A stretch of DNA of 64,000 nucleotides from Methanosphaera sp. ISO3-F5 (GTDB lineage: Archaea; Methanobacteriota; Methanobacteria; Methanobacteriales; Methanobacteriaceae), in contig NZ_CP118754.2 in NCBI RefSeq assembly GCF_034480035.2, positions 110,119-174,118 of the forward strand, given 5' to 3'. The notes beneath the pieces were generated by a model that ran no database searches, was not told the DNA's origin, and saw only the letters and a program-made list of their open reading frames with translations. Each line of letters opens with the position of its first letter. Positions within the stretch are counted from its first letter, which is position 1. Made by a program: the position numbers and the translations under genes. Of this stretch, positions 46,828 through 56,063 are shown piece by piece.

Positions 46828-49800
46828 TCATTTCTCCAGATAGTTATCAAGAACAGTTTGGATTTCATGATGCTCTTCTAATGCTTGAATAAGAATACTT
46901 TTTAGTTTATTAGCATCCATATTTCTAACTTTAGTTAAAATATCTTTTACAGGTTCTGTAGGAGTATTAATATCTGTTTTAACGGGCTTATCCACACTAT
47001 CAGCAGATACTTCTGAATTATCAGACTTACTTACACTAACATCAGCAGGTACTTCTGATTTATCAGACTTACTTACACTAACATCAGCAGGTACTTCTGA
47101 TTTATCAGACTTACTTACACTAACATCAGCAGGTACTTCTGATTTATCAGACTTACTTACACTAACATCAGCAGGTACTTCTGATTTATCAGACTTACTT
47201 ACACTAACATCAGCAGGTACTTCTGAATTATCAGGTTTATCCACATTAACATCAGTTTGTTTTCTTAAATCTTGAGTTATCCATTTACTAATTTCAGTGA
47301 TAACAATTTCTTTTTTCCAGTTATTAACTTCTTCTGGCATTTTTTGTATAATATACTTTATTATATCAGGAATTTTTTCCTTATTTACTTCCTCATCAAT
47401 CTCAAGAATTAATTTTTCAAATAATTGATTCTTATCGCTCTTAAGGAATATCTTAAAATCAAATTTAACTGGTGTTAAACTATTATAACAAGATTGAATA
47501 AGATTATCAGGAATATTTAAATCATCTGGTTTTAATAAATCATTTAAAGCTTTTAAAGCATTTATTGATTCCTCATTTATATTATTTGAATATTCAAACA
47601 ACCAAAGAGGAGTTTTGTTATTTTTTATCCATTCTTTAATTGCCCATCTAACATTACTTATTGATTGTGTTTCAACATCTAATTCTAAATTAAATACATC
47701 ATTTAATAAATCTATCAATCTTTTTTCATCTTCTGAACCAAAACGAACATATAAGTCCTGTTCATTTTTACCTTTTTCCCAATAATTAAATAATGGAATA
47801 ATTTTATTTTTCATTTTTGTCTCATTAATTGGTTGTCCATTAGAATCATATAATTTATTCACGTATTTTCTTAACACGAAACTAATTGCAGCAATATTAA
47901 GTATATTAGGATAATAACCATATGGTGTTTTAGTTAAAGGTTTTAATACATCACCTATATTAAATTTTCCATTAATTTGTGCTTCAAGTAATTTTTTATC
48001 AACAAAATCTTGTAAAATTTTGATAGGATGATTATCTGGTACTGTATCAACTAAATTAAATTTAGAATCTATTATAAGATTCATATTATTGTCATAAAAA
48101 ATTTCAGTAGATTTTTTATCAAGTCCGTTTAATGAATCACGTAATTCTATATAACTTTTTGAAGTTATATATTTCTCTGAAAGGACTTTTGCTTTGGAAT
48201 TACTCCATAAATTACTATTTATAATTGTACCATCAATATTTTCTAAACCATAACTAAATATTTTCTTAGATAAACTTCTATTAGTCTTGTCTATAAACTC
48301 AGGGAATAATATTGTTTCATGAATATCATTTAAATAATATTCAACATATTTTCGTTTAATATCATTTACCCATGAATCAATAATTTTTTTAGCATATTTT
48401 TCATCACGAGCAGATTCTTCTACATAGTTATGTTTTTTGGCTACTATTGAATTTGCTTTATAATCTAAATATTTATTCAAATATTCAACATCAAAACTTG
48501 CTTTTGAAATTATCATAAGTTTATTATCTAATAAACCTTTATCAGCAATTGATTTTATATTCTTTTTAATAGAATCAAACTCTTTTGCATTTTGACATAA
48601 GAATAAGTACATTTGCAAATATGCCGGATTTCCTTTATTTTTTTCTAACCTTGCTATTAAGTTGTTTTCACGAATATTCGCATCAATGAATTCCATATTC
48701 ATTTCACGATTTAACTTTTTACTTACAAAAGTTATAATATTATTTTTTTGTTTAGAATCTAATAAATCAGTTAATTTAAGACCATTTTTTATTTTATTTT
48801 TTTCTTTATCAATTTGATCTGAAGGTAAAGAATTTGTTGTTAACTCAAAAATATTCTCTGGATTTTTATTAATGATTCTATTTTTATCAATATAATCTAA
48901 AACTGTTTCAACTTTAGATTCATATATACTACCTACATAAACATTGAAAATATTTTCACTTGATGGTATTAACAAGGATTCTCCACTAGAATCAACCATT
49001 TTAAATAATATATTTAACAGAAGGATGACTTTAAATATTGTCACATATTCAATTCCTTTTTTTTCAAGACTAGAATGATACATATTATATTTCTGTATTG
49101 CACTATTTACTTTTTCATCATTAATTTTGATAAAATCATCAATAAAAAAATCCCATAAATACTCTGCAGTTAAGAAATATCTGTCATCTATATCAACAGT
49201 ATTAATAAAATTTTTAAATCCAAATTCTTGATCATCATGTAAAAATTTAAAAATGCTTCTTTCTGATGAACCAATATGTTCTGCAATAGCTGTGGCTAAA
49301 CGTGCGGTATACGGATGAATTGGATATAATTCTTCAAGTGCTTTTTTTACTTTAGGACTATCATTTGCACTTATTTTTTCAATCAAAGGATGTAATTGTC
49401 CCATGAACCTATTTTTTTCTTTTTCCCAACCAGTATCTCTATTAATACTACTTGCCATTAGTTCGTAAGTTGCAACGGATTCCATTGAATAATATATTGG
49501 TTCAAATCTATCCAATACTTTATCGATATATTCTTGATTGATATTAGTTTGATTTGTACGTGTTCTATGTGAAACAATAAATAAAGATATACCCTTATTT
49601 TTAGATTCAGCAATATTTTGAATTTGTAACAATATATCATCCACGTTAGGCAGATTTAAAGCACCAGTAAATTCATCCCAAAATATTATTAAATAATCAT
49701 AATCATATTTATTTTTTAATTCATCTTTTACATTAATTAACCATTGATGAATAGTTTCTTGTGTAACTGGACTTAAATTTTTTTTCATGAAAATATTTTC

Positions 49801-50388
49801 AAGTTCTAATAAGATATCAGACTCTTCATTTTCTAACCTGTAAATTATTTCATCTTTTCCATAAGCTTCTAAAGTTGTTCCTTTCAAATCTTCATCTCTT
49901 AGAAACTCATAGCCCCCTTCCTTTAATATGGAAATCATGTTTTCATATTCAGAAGGAATGCTTATATTCATATCTTTTTCTTTTAGAGCTTTTTTTACAG
50001 CACTTTGAAGTGTGAATGTAAACCTTCGTGAGTCTCCTATTGTAGAAGTACCTTTAATTATTACTGGAAATACTTTATTTTTATCTCTGAAACTTTTTAG
50101 CTTAGCTGTTAACTGTTCATCTTCTAAATTAAAAGAATTCGATAAAACCTCATCACATAATAAATGTTTAATTACTGAAGTAGCATGACTTTTTCCAGTC
50201 CCATAAGTTCCTTGTAACCAAACAGGATTCTTTGGATTTTTAATATTTAAAGAATTTAATACAGATCTTAAAATATGTCTAAAATTTTCATTTGGTATAA
50301 ATAAAGACCAATAATTTTCTTCTTCATTTTCTAAATCGAAAACTGGAACAAAATTTTCATTTATATGAATAATTTTATTATATTTCAT
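46828..50388 (-). CDS. brxC: BREX ATPase BrxC
   Basis: About 1186 residues. Walker A is GTYGTGKSHATSVIKHLL near residue 60; Walker B is YLIIFWDEFTGALNLP near 240, with a later sensor SLFIVSHRTRT. The middle and C-terminal parts are helical. Residues ~1075-1165 hold a striking Ser/Asp/Val repeat of 14 residues, a low-complexity linker before the final helix (KLKSILIQALEEHHEIQTVL). The start at 50388 follows GGGATGATTATT and overlaps brxP by 11 bp. BrxC, an AAA-like ATPase, is essential in BREX systems. Confidence 0.92.
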   Translation of the reverse strand: MKYNKIIHINENFVPVFDLENEEENYWSLFIPNENFRHILRSVLNSLNIKNPKNPVWLQGTYGTGKSHATSVIKHLLCDEVLSNSFNLEDEQLTAKLKSFRDKNKVFPVIIKGTSTIGDSRRFTFTLQSAVKKALKEKDMNISIPSEYENMISILKEGGYEFLRDEDLKGTTLEAYGKDEIIYRLENEESDILLELENIFMKKNLSPVTQETIHQWLINVKDELKNKYDYDYLIIFWDEFTGALNLPNVDDILLQIQNIAESKNKGISLFIVSHRTRTNQTNINQEYIDKVLDRFEPIYYSMESVATYELMASSINRDTGWEKEKNRFMGQLHPLIEKISANDSPKVKKALEELYPIHPYTARLATAIAEHIGSSERSIFKFLHDDQEFGFKNFINTVDIDDRYFLTAEYLWDFFIDDFIKINDEKVNSAIQKYNMYHSSLEKKGIEYVTIFKVILLLNILFKMVDSSGESLLIPSSENIFNVYVGSIYESKVETVLDYIDKNRIINKNPENIFELTTNSLPSDQIDKEKNKIKNGLKLTDLLDSKQKNNIITFVSKKLNREMNMEFIDANIRENNLIARLEKNKGNPAYLQMYLFLCQNAKEFDSIKKNIKSIADKGLLDNKLMIISKASFDVEYLNKYLDYKANSIVAKKHNYVEESARDEKYAKKIIDSWVNDIKRKYVEYYLNDIHETILFPEFIDKTNRSLSKKIFSYGLENIDGTIINSNLWSNSKAKVLSEKYITSKSYIELRDSLNGLDKKSTEIFYDNNMNLIIDSKFNLVDTVPDNHPIKILQDFVDKKLLEAQINGKFNIGDVLKPLTKTPYGYYPNILNIAAISFVLRKYVNKLYDSNGQPINETKMKNKIIPLFNYWEKGKNEQDLYVRFGSEDEKRLIDLLNDVFNLELDVETQSISNVRWAIKEWIKNNKTPLWLFEYSNNINEESINALKALNDLLKPDDLNIPDNLIQSCYNSLTPVKFDFKIFLKSDKNQLFEKLILEIDEEVNKEKIPDIIKYIIQKMPEEVNNWKKEIVITEISKWITQDLRKQTDVNVDKPDNSEVPADVSVSKSDKSEVPADVSVSKSDKSEVPADVSVSKSDKSEVPADVSVSKSDKSEVPADVSVSKSDNSEVSADSVDKPVKTDINTPTEPVKDILTKVRNMDANKLKSILIQALEEHHEIQTVLDNYLEK
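47006..47262 (-). repeat. In-frame 42-bp tandem repeats inside brxC
   Basis: Five nearly identical 42-bp units encode SEVPADVSVSKSDK, flanked by degenerate copies (SEVPADV before, SEVSADS after). The repeats are nearly identical in DNA, so copy number can change by slippage without shifting the frame. They lie in the linker before the C-terminal helix of BrxC. Confidence 0.9.
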
Positions 50389-52735
50389 AATAATCATCCC
50401 TTTTAAATTTGATTAAATCATTAGTAGAAATATCCTCATTTAAAAAGATATTATCTAAATCTGCAACTAAATCTACCTTCAATATATTGTGTTTTCTTTC
50501 TTTTAATCCCCTTAAAATTCGTTCGAAATCTTTTTGTGAAATTCCAAATTGTTTATAGGGTCCACCTTCAAAGTTTTCATCATATAATTCTGTAACTGTT
50601 AAATCATAATTTGAGTTATATTCGCTGATTTTAAATAAAGAATAAGCTACAGCCATCATATCCAATTCATCAGTAATAAAATCTTTATTAATAAATTTAA
50701 CTGCACGACCTTTTTTTTCAAGAGAACCTAAATTAAAAGTTTCACCTAATGGTGAATTATCAAACATATTTATCATTGCACTTATTGCATTGTTTAAAGT
50801 TCCTTTACTTAAATTAGGAAATGATTGCATTATATTTTCTAATAAATCCTGTTTTGATATTTTTGTACCCCAATCAATTGTATCACAATACCATTTAACA
50901 ACTTTAGAATTATAATATAAATTAATCCAGATTATAGTCCAAACAAACAATGGTTCATTTTCATATATAATTTTTAAATCTTTAGCTAATTGAGTCATTT
51001 TTTTAGTTTTTCGATTAATCAAATTTGCTTCAGATAACCAATTTAATAATGCAGGAACTTGTTTAGGTCCTAAATTATTGTTTTCTAGCCAATCATCACC
51101 AAAATAAAAAAATTCCTCTAACCACTCTTCTCTTAACCCAAATGTTGAATATTTATCAATTCCAGTAGTTTTTTTATTCATTCTATTTTCCCCCAATCCA
51201 CTATCAATAGATTTTGCACGGTAACAGCCATAACGTGTGAAATTTATGCATCGTTCACAGTGAATACATGTATTTGAATCAATATGTAGTTTTGAAGTAG
51301 TTTTTATTGCATTTTCTGGACATTGAACATCACAAACACCACAATGAACACAAAATGTAGATTTTTGCAATATTTTTTTCAATTTGTTTTGAAGTTTGAC
51401 ATCACCTAAAATATCATAAAACTCGATAATTTCTTTATTATCCTTTTTAGTTAATGAAAAAGGAACAAAAATTCCATCAATATATAATTCTCCTTTAATA
51501 ATATCTTTTTTTTGATAATAGTTAACATTACCAAGTACTTTAACCCATTCTAAAAAATTTTCATTTGGTTTAATAGATATAGATTTGAAATTTTTTAGTG
51601 TTTGAGTAAAATTAATAGATGAATCAGAAATTATTCCTTTCCCACCAGCTCTTTTTTTCCATTGCCCTTCAGATACAAACTTGTTTAAATCTTTCTCATC
51701 AAATAATCCTCTATTTTTAGCATATTCCTTAATTAAAGGAATATATTCTTCTTTAAATTTTGGATTAATATGAGAAGTTATACATTCTGACCATTCTGAC
51801 GAATAAGGGCATAATTCACAACCCACACGTGTAAGACCATATCTATATAAAGGGTTAATAGGCAAATTTTTATAAAAATTATATAAAAATACCTCTGTAT
51901 AATTCCAATACAATATAGGTCTTGCATTAACAATAACAGGATTTTTAACTCCATCAGCTATTTGTTTATATTTACTACGTTGTGGACTTTCTTCAGCCCT
52001 AACACCCTCAAAAACTACTATCTTAGTGTTAGTTCCAATTAATTTATTAATTAAATTATTATAAGGTGCTGTTTTAAGTACTGGTGTACACCACCTGTGA
52101 AATCTACTTGGTAAACCCATATCTTCGAAAAAAAGTTTTGAATGCTTAATAGGATTAGCCTTATTAAATTTTAAATCAGGATATTTTTCTTTATAACAAT
52201 CAATAGTTCTTTCAACTGTTTGATATGTATATTCGTGTTCTAAAGTTGTATCTGAAAAAATAATATCTATATTATCTGAGTGTATGACACGAGTAATGAG
52301 ATTAAGAACTACTTGTGAATCTTTACCTCCACTAAATGATACAGACAATGGATATTTATCATATTTTTTACATACATTTTCGATAAAATCTATTGCATCA
52401 TTCTCAAGAACAAATAATGCATCCTCATTTTTTTTAATAACTTTTTCAATATTAACTTCTTTAATTTTTAGATTTTCAAAAGAATCTTCTATATTTAAAG
52501 TGGGTAACTTTAAAGCATTCCCCCCTTTAGTACTAGCAACTGGAAATCCTTTATAAAAATATTTTCTTCCGACTGACCATAATAAAGGTTTTTCACTTTT
52601 TGGATATGACCAAAACTCATTAAAACCTAGAAGATCTAATTCTTCATAATAAACTGGTCGTGGTGATGGCAATTCAGTAACTTCATCAGTTAATAAAATA
52701 CCATTTATTTTTTCATCCCACTTAACATTATACAT
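50378..52735 (-). CDS. brxP: BREX type 4 PAPS-reductase-like protein BrxP
   Basis: 785 residues. Residues 130-330 form a PP-loop ATPase of the PAPS reductase type: LSVSFSGGKDSQVVLNLITR, then SDTTLEHEYTYQTVE and RWCTPVLKTAPYN. A Cys cluster (GLTRVGCELCPYSSEWSE) follows. Residues ~480-530 are a ferredoxin-like domain with CVHCGVCDVQCPENAI and CIHCERCINFTRYGC. The rest is helical. BrxP marks type 4 BREX and resembles DndC-type sulfur-transfer enzymes. First gene of the operon; no strong ribosome binding site is visible, so it may be leaderless. Confidence 0.9.
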   Translation of the reverse strand: MYNVKWDEKINGILLTDEVTELPSPRPVYYEELDLLGFNEFWSYPKSEKPLLWSVGRKYFYKGFPVASTKGGNALKLPTLNIEDSFENLKIKEVNIEKVIKKNEDALFVLENDAIDFIENVCKKYDKYPLSVSFSGGKDSQVVLNLITRVIHSDNIDIIFSDTTLEHEYTYQTVERTIDCYKEKYPDLKFNKANPIKHSKLFFEDMGLPSRFHRWCTPVLKTAPYNNLINKLIGTNTKIVVFEGVRAEESPQRSKYKQIADGVKNPVIVNARPILYWNYTEVFLYNFYKNLPINPLYRYGLTRVGCELCPYSSEWSECITSHINPKFKEEYIPLIKEYAKNRGLFDEKDLNKFVSEGQWKKRAGGKGIISDSSINFTQTLKNFKSISIKPNENFLEWVKVLGNVNYYQKKDIIKGELYIDGIFVPFSLTKKDNKEIIEFYDILGDVKLQNKLKKILQKSTFCVHCGVCDVQCPENAIKTTSKLHIDSNTCIHCERCINFTRYGCYRAKSIDSGLGENRMNKKTTGIDKYSTFGLREEWLEEFFYFGDDWLENNNLGPKQVPALLNWLSEANLINRKTKKMTQLAKDLKIIYENEPLFVWTIIWINLYYNSKVVKWYCDTIDWGTKISKQDLLENIMQSFPNLSKGTLNNAISAMINMFDNSPLGETFNLGSLEKKGRAVKFINKDFITDELDMMAVAYSLFKISEYNSNYDLTVTELYDENFEGGPYKQFGISQKDFERILRGLKERKHNILKVDLVADLDNIFLNEDISTNDLIKFKRDDYYEI

Positions 52736-53421
52736 GGTTTTTAACTCACAATTATTTGAAAAAAATATAATAATATATTTAATTAATTTAATAAATAAAT
52801 TTTAGGGTAATCCCTTATCATTGTTCATGACTAATTAAGTGTTAAATATGCCATTAAAATTCAATATTTTAAAAAAATAACTATAATTTAATAATCAATA
52901 ATCTTTTGAAAAATGAGTTTATTGAAATTCATAAGATGAATTATTGTTTTTATTAAAAAAAAATATTCCGAATATACTGATAGTTCATTTTTGTGTTACA
53001 ATTTTTTCATGATACTAAATCTATGAGTTACTCTTAATAGTTATTCATGTGATTTATTTTGTTTTTTTTTTAGTTTTAAGGATATATACCTGTTTTTCAT
53101 TTGTTTGTGTGTGTTTTTTATTGTTCTGTACTTCTTAAAATATGAAATTATCAATAATTATTCTAATATTTCTTGTTAATCTATATTTTTTCACTTTTCA
53201 ATCTATAATTTACAAATTCAGAATATTTTTTCTTTTCTTATATCCACATATAATGAGTAAAAAAAATATTTCGTAGCACAAAAGGACAGTAGCACAAAAA
53301 ACCATGAAAGTACTACAAACAGGAAATATGCTACAAATTGGGTGTGAAAAATGTTGTAGTTCACTAATTAAAGAATAATATAAAAAAAGAAAAATTACGA
53401 TTAATTAAATTTACTGTAACA
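52736..53421. other. Gene-free region upstream of BREX
   Basis: AT-rich DNA. TATAATAATATATTTAATTA (about 52766-52785) may be the BREX promoter. Four TGTAGCACA-type motifs lie at 53272-53334 (CGTAGCACA, AGTAGCACA, AGTACTACA, TGCTACAAA), the only ones far from the origin region. Nothing else is visible. Confidence 0.6.
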
Positions 53422-53715
53422 TTATTTTTCTAAAATTTCGTTTTTCATAAATTCAGTGGAAGCCACTTCAACCATTCCAAATAAACTGTTAAATTTAGTA
53501 TTTAAGGAAATAAATTCATTTAACTCTTTATTGTTATATAATTCCTCATAGGTTTCCACATTAAACTCTAATCCTGATTGTTCAACCAAATCATCAAATG
53601 AAGAAAATTTGGTGTTTTCGACAATAAATTTATCAGATAAAATCTCTGATAAGCTAAATTCATGAGTACCCTCTAATTTTCCAAGGTTCTTAATTATTTT
53701 ATCTAATTTTTTCAT
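53422..53715 (-). CDS. Small helical protein, third gene of XRE/ImmA unit (97 aa)
   Basis: A hydrophilic, helical protein (KLDKIIKNLGKLEGTHEFSL, then EILSDKFIVENTKFSSFDDL). It has the ribosome binding site AGGTGAAGAATAATG and starts 16 bp after the ImmA-like gene, so it is the last gene of that operon. No family is recognised. It may be a partner of the metallopeptidase. Confidence 0.6.
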   Translation of the reverse strand: MKKLDKIIKNLGKLEGTHEFSLSEILSDKFIVENTKFSSFDDLVEQSGLEFNVETYEELYNNKELNEFISLNTKFNSLFGMVEVASTEFMKNEILEK

Positions 53716-53731
53716 TATTCTTCACCTTTAT

Positions 53732-54463
53732 TTAATCACAAAAAGCATCAGTTATATATTTATTTTTTTCTTCAATAGAAATTATGTTATCATCATATAA
53801 TTTATTAAGTAAGTAAATATACATTCCATCAGTAGTTTCTTCTTTACCTGTGTATGATTCATATAATTTAGTGTTATAACCCATTTTTCGAGCTTTTTTT
53901 ACAGGATTACTTTTATATTTTTGATAAAATTCATAAGTTATCATATTTAAATTTCTTAATCTCCACATTAAAGCATGATGACTAATTTGAAAATATTGTT
54001 CTGCATCTATAATTTTTTCTATTGTCCAATCTTCATTTTTTTGGATACCATTAAACTCTTCATAATATTTTAATGCGTTGTGTGGTAGAAGTAAACAAGA
54101 TGCAAATTCATCGGCTTGTTTTTCAATTTTTTCGTTGCTATTTTCCATACATGTAATTACTTGTTTATTTTCTTCTTTATCTGAATGTTTTTCAACTAAT
54201 AAATGATATAGTTCATGTGCTAAACTAAAACGTTGTCTGCCATATGTTTGTTGAGAATTAAGAAAAATTATAGTATATCCTTCAAATTCACTTGAAGCTC
54301 CACTAATTTTATCTCCCATATCCATAAAAACCATAGTTAAATTAGGTATTTTATTTTTTATAATTGAAAAAATATCTATAGGAACATATTCATCAATATA
54401 CCATTTGCGTCTCAATTTATTAGCTTCATCATTCATATTCCAATAATAAGTAGAATTAATCAT
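53732..54463 (-). CDS. ImmA/IrrE-family zinc metallopeptidase
   Basis: About 243 residues. The zinc motif is RFSLAHELYHLLVEKH (HExxH) near residue 85, with the downstream EKQADEFASCLLLPHNAL helix that supplies the third ligand. ImmA/IrrE proteins cut a partner XRE repressor to relieve repression. The start at 54463 follows GAGGAG and overlaps the XRE gene by 8 bp. The pair probably forms a stress or infection sensor for the divergent CBASS or for nearby defence genes. Confidence 0.85.
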   Translation of the reverse strand: MINSTYYWNMNDEANKLRRKWYIDEYVPIDIFSIIKNKIPNLTMVFMDMGDKISGASSEFEGYTIIFLNSQQTYGRQRFSLAHELYHLLVEKHSDKEENKQVITCMENSNEKIEKQADEFASCLLLPHNALKYYEEFNGIQKNEDWTIEKIIDAEQYFQISHHALMWRLRNLNMITYEFYQKYKSNPVKKARKMGYNTKLYESYTGKEETTDGMYIYLLNKLYDDNIISIEEKNKYITDAFCD

Positions 54464-54797
54464 CTTGATAATGCTCCTCATATATTTTTTTCATTTCTTT
54501 TAAATTATTCATTATTTTATTCATACGGGCAATCGTCTTTAAATCTATTGCTTTATTGTCTTTTCTAAATGCTAGAATATTGGAAGTTTGTTCTCCTTCA
54601 CCATATAAGATATATTCTTCAGATACATCATATAAATCACATAATTTAGTTATTTTTGATAATTTTAGATTTCTTTCGTTAGATTCAACTTTAGCTAATA
54701 AACTTTGACTAATATCTAAAAAATCCCCAATATCTTTTTGGGTAAAATTATATTTTTTTCGTAAAAATTTTAATCTATCACCTATACCCTCGTCCAT
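54456..54797 (-). CDS. XRE-family repressor
   Basis: 113 residues. Residues 5-60 are a Cro/CI helix-turn-helix (IGDRLKFLRKKYNFTQKDIG, then DFLDISQSLLAKVESNERN and LYDVSEEYIL). It overlaps the ImmA-like gene, its probable regulator, and diverges from the CBASS operon with 157 bp between. An inverted repeat in that gap is its likely operator. Confidence 0.9.
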   Translation of the reverse strand: MDEGIGDRLKFLRKKYNFTQKDIGDFLDISQSLLAKVESNERNLKLSKITKLCDLYDVSEEYILYGEGEQTSNILAFRKDNKAIDLKTIARMNKIMNNLKEMKKIYEEHYQDD

Positions 54798-54810
54798 AAT
54801 ATCATCTCAA

Positions 54811-54881
54811 CATACTTTATTAATATTACTTTGTAAAAAGATTTATATAATACTTAATCGTAATATTAATTATAAAGTATG
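54811..54881. promoter_or_regulatory. Divergent operator between XRE gene and CBASS
   Basis: CATACTTTATTAATATTAC (54811-54829) and GTAATATTAATTATAAAGTA (54860-54879, then TG) are inverted copies that differ by a three-base insert. TTTATATAATACTT in the middle is a TATA-like element. Such an arrangement would let one XRE dimer pair control both directions. Confidence 0.6.
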
Positions 54882-54953
54882 AAAAAAATAATAAGTAATA
54901 TTTTTTTTTATTATATTTTATATTATTAGTACAAATTCAAGGGTGGTGAAATA

Positions 54954-55181
54954 ATAGTTAAACAAAGACAAATCCATGTAACTCCAAGAGAAAATAAATG
55001 GACAAATATCATTAGTGGAAATCAAAGAGTTACAGCATTATTTGAAACACAACAAGAAGCAATAGATGCTGCAAGAACAAAAGCAATTACACATGAAGAT
55101 ACAGAAGTTATTGTACATAGACGTGATGGGAAAATTCGAGCTTCAAATACTTACAATAGGAAGATGATCAAGAAATATTAA
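54954..55181 (+). CDS. DUF2188 protein, ATA start codon
   Basis: About 75 residues: KQRQIHVTPRENKWTNIISG, then NQRVTALFETQQEAIDAART and an end HEDTEVIVHRRDGKI. This is the DUF2188 fold (small beta-alpha-beta). No ATG, GTG or TTG exists in frame before this sequence. The ribosome binding site GGTGGTGAA is followed three bases later by ATA (54954), exactly where the gene at 56661 has ATG after GTGGTGAAA. The gene therefore seems to start with ATA. It is the first gene of the CBASS operon. The family's role is unknown. Confidence 0.7.
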   Translation: MVKQRQIHVTPRENKWTNIISGNQRVTALFETQQEAIDAARTKAITHEDTEVIVHRRDGKIRASNTYNRKMIKKY

Positions 55182-55219
55182 AGGATAATATTCATTAATT
55201 TTTTTATGGAGATGATAAT

Positions 55220-56059
55220 ATTAAACTCAATAAACAACAATTAGAAACATATTCCAATCCAGGTTCATTAATTAATTCAAAAAATACATACCAAATTCTA
55301 AAAAATTTCTTTAATAATAATTTAGAAGCAAATCTAGACATTTATCTACAAGGGTCTTATGCAAATCATACAAATATTCGTGGTGATAGTGATGTAGATA
55401 TTATTCTAGAATTCACATCAATATTTAGCCATAATATAAATGAATTTTCATCAGAAGTACAAAACGATTTTCATAATCGTTATTCTAATGCTAAACAGGA
55501 TATTAACTATTATAAAAATCAAGTTAGAACATTATTAAATGAATCTAATTATACATTCATTGAGAAAAATAAATGTTTTAAAATTACAGAAGGAACAGCT
55601 ATAAATGCAGATATTGTAGTTTGTAGTAGTTATAAGAAATTTACTGAATATCCTAACTATATTGAAGGAATTTATATCCCATCAAATCCAAAAACAATAA
55701 GTTTTCCTAAACTTTACAAAGAAAAGTTATCCTCTAAAAATACTGAGACAAATAAGAATTATAAATCTATGGTTAGAATATTTAAAAATATTTTTAATTA
55801 TATAAATACAAATTCATCGGAAAAATATATGAATTTGTCTTCCCACATTATTGAATCAGTCCTTTATAATGTTCCAGATAATTATTTTAAAGAGAGTAAT
55901 CTTTTAGAAAGATTTACATCAATACTAGATTATTTAAATACTTATGAAAATTATTCTGAAATGCTTACTCCTGATGAAGAAGAAACAATTATTGAAGGTG
56001 ATTATTTAAAAAAATTCGAATTACAGAAATTTTTAGAAGAAATATATGGTTATATGTGA
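55220..56059 (+). CDS. CD-NTase (cGAS/DncV-like nucleotidyltransferase), ATT start codon
   Basis: About 280 residues. The active site is YLQGSYANHTNIRGDSDVDI (GS motif plus DxD) near residue 50, with the third acid in GTAINADIVVC near 135; a helical domain follows. Such enzymes make cyclic nucleotides that trigger an effector. No standard start exists in frame. GGAGATGAT (55208-55216) points, with three-base spacing, to ATT at 55220. The alternative, ATG at 55206 in another frame, hits a stop after 12 codons unless a base is missing. The next gene is a Cap15-like effector. Confidence 0.85.
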   Translation: MKLNKQQLETYSNPGSLINSKNTYQILKNFFNNNLEANLDIYLQGSYANHTNIRGDSDVDIILEFTSIFSHNINEFSSEVQNDFHNRYSNAKQDINYYKNQVRTLLNESNYTFIEKNKCFKITEGTAINADIVVCSSYKKFTEYPNYIEGIYIPSNPKTISFPKLYKEKLSSKNTETNKNYKSMVRIFKNIFNYINTNSSEKYMNLSSHIIESVLYNVPDNYFKESNLLERFTSILDYLNTYENYSEMLTPDEEETIIEGDYLKKFELQKFLEEIYGYM

Positions 56060-56063
56060 TAAT

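Noticed and set aside
43013..52735. Dnd phosphorothioation system (because of the PAPS-reductase-like gene)
   Set aside because: The presence of pglZ, brxC and brxL and the absence of dndA, B, D and E define type 4 BREX instead.
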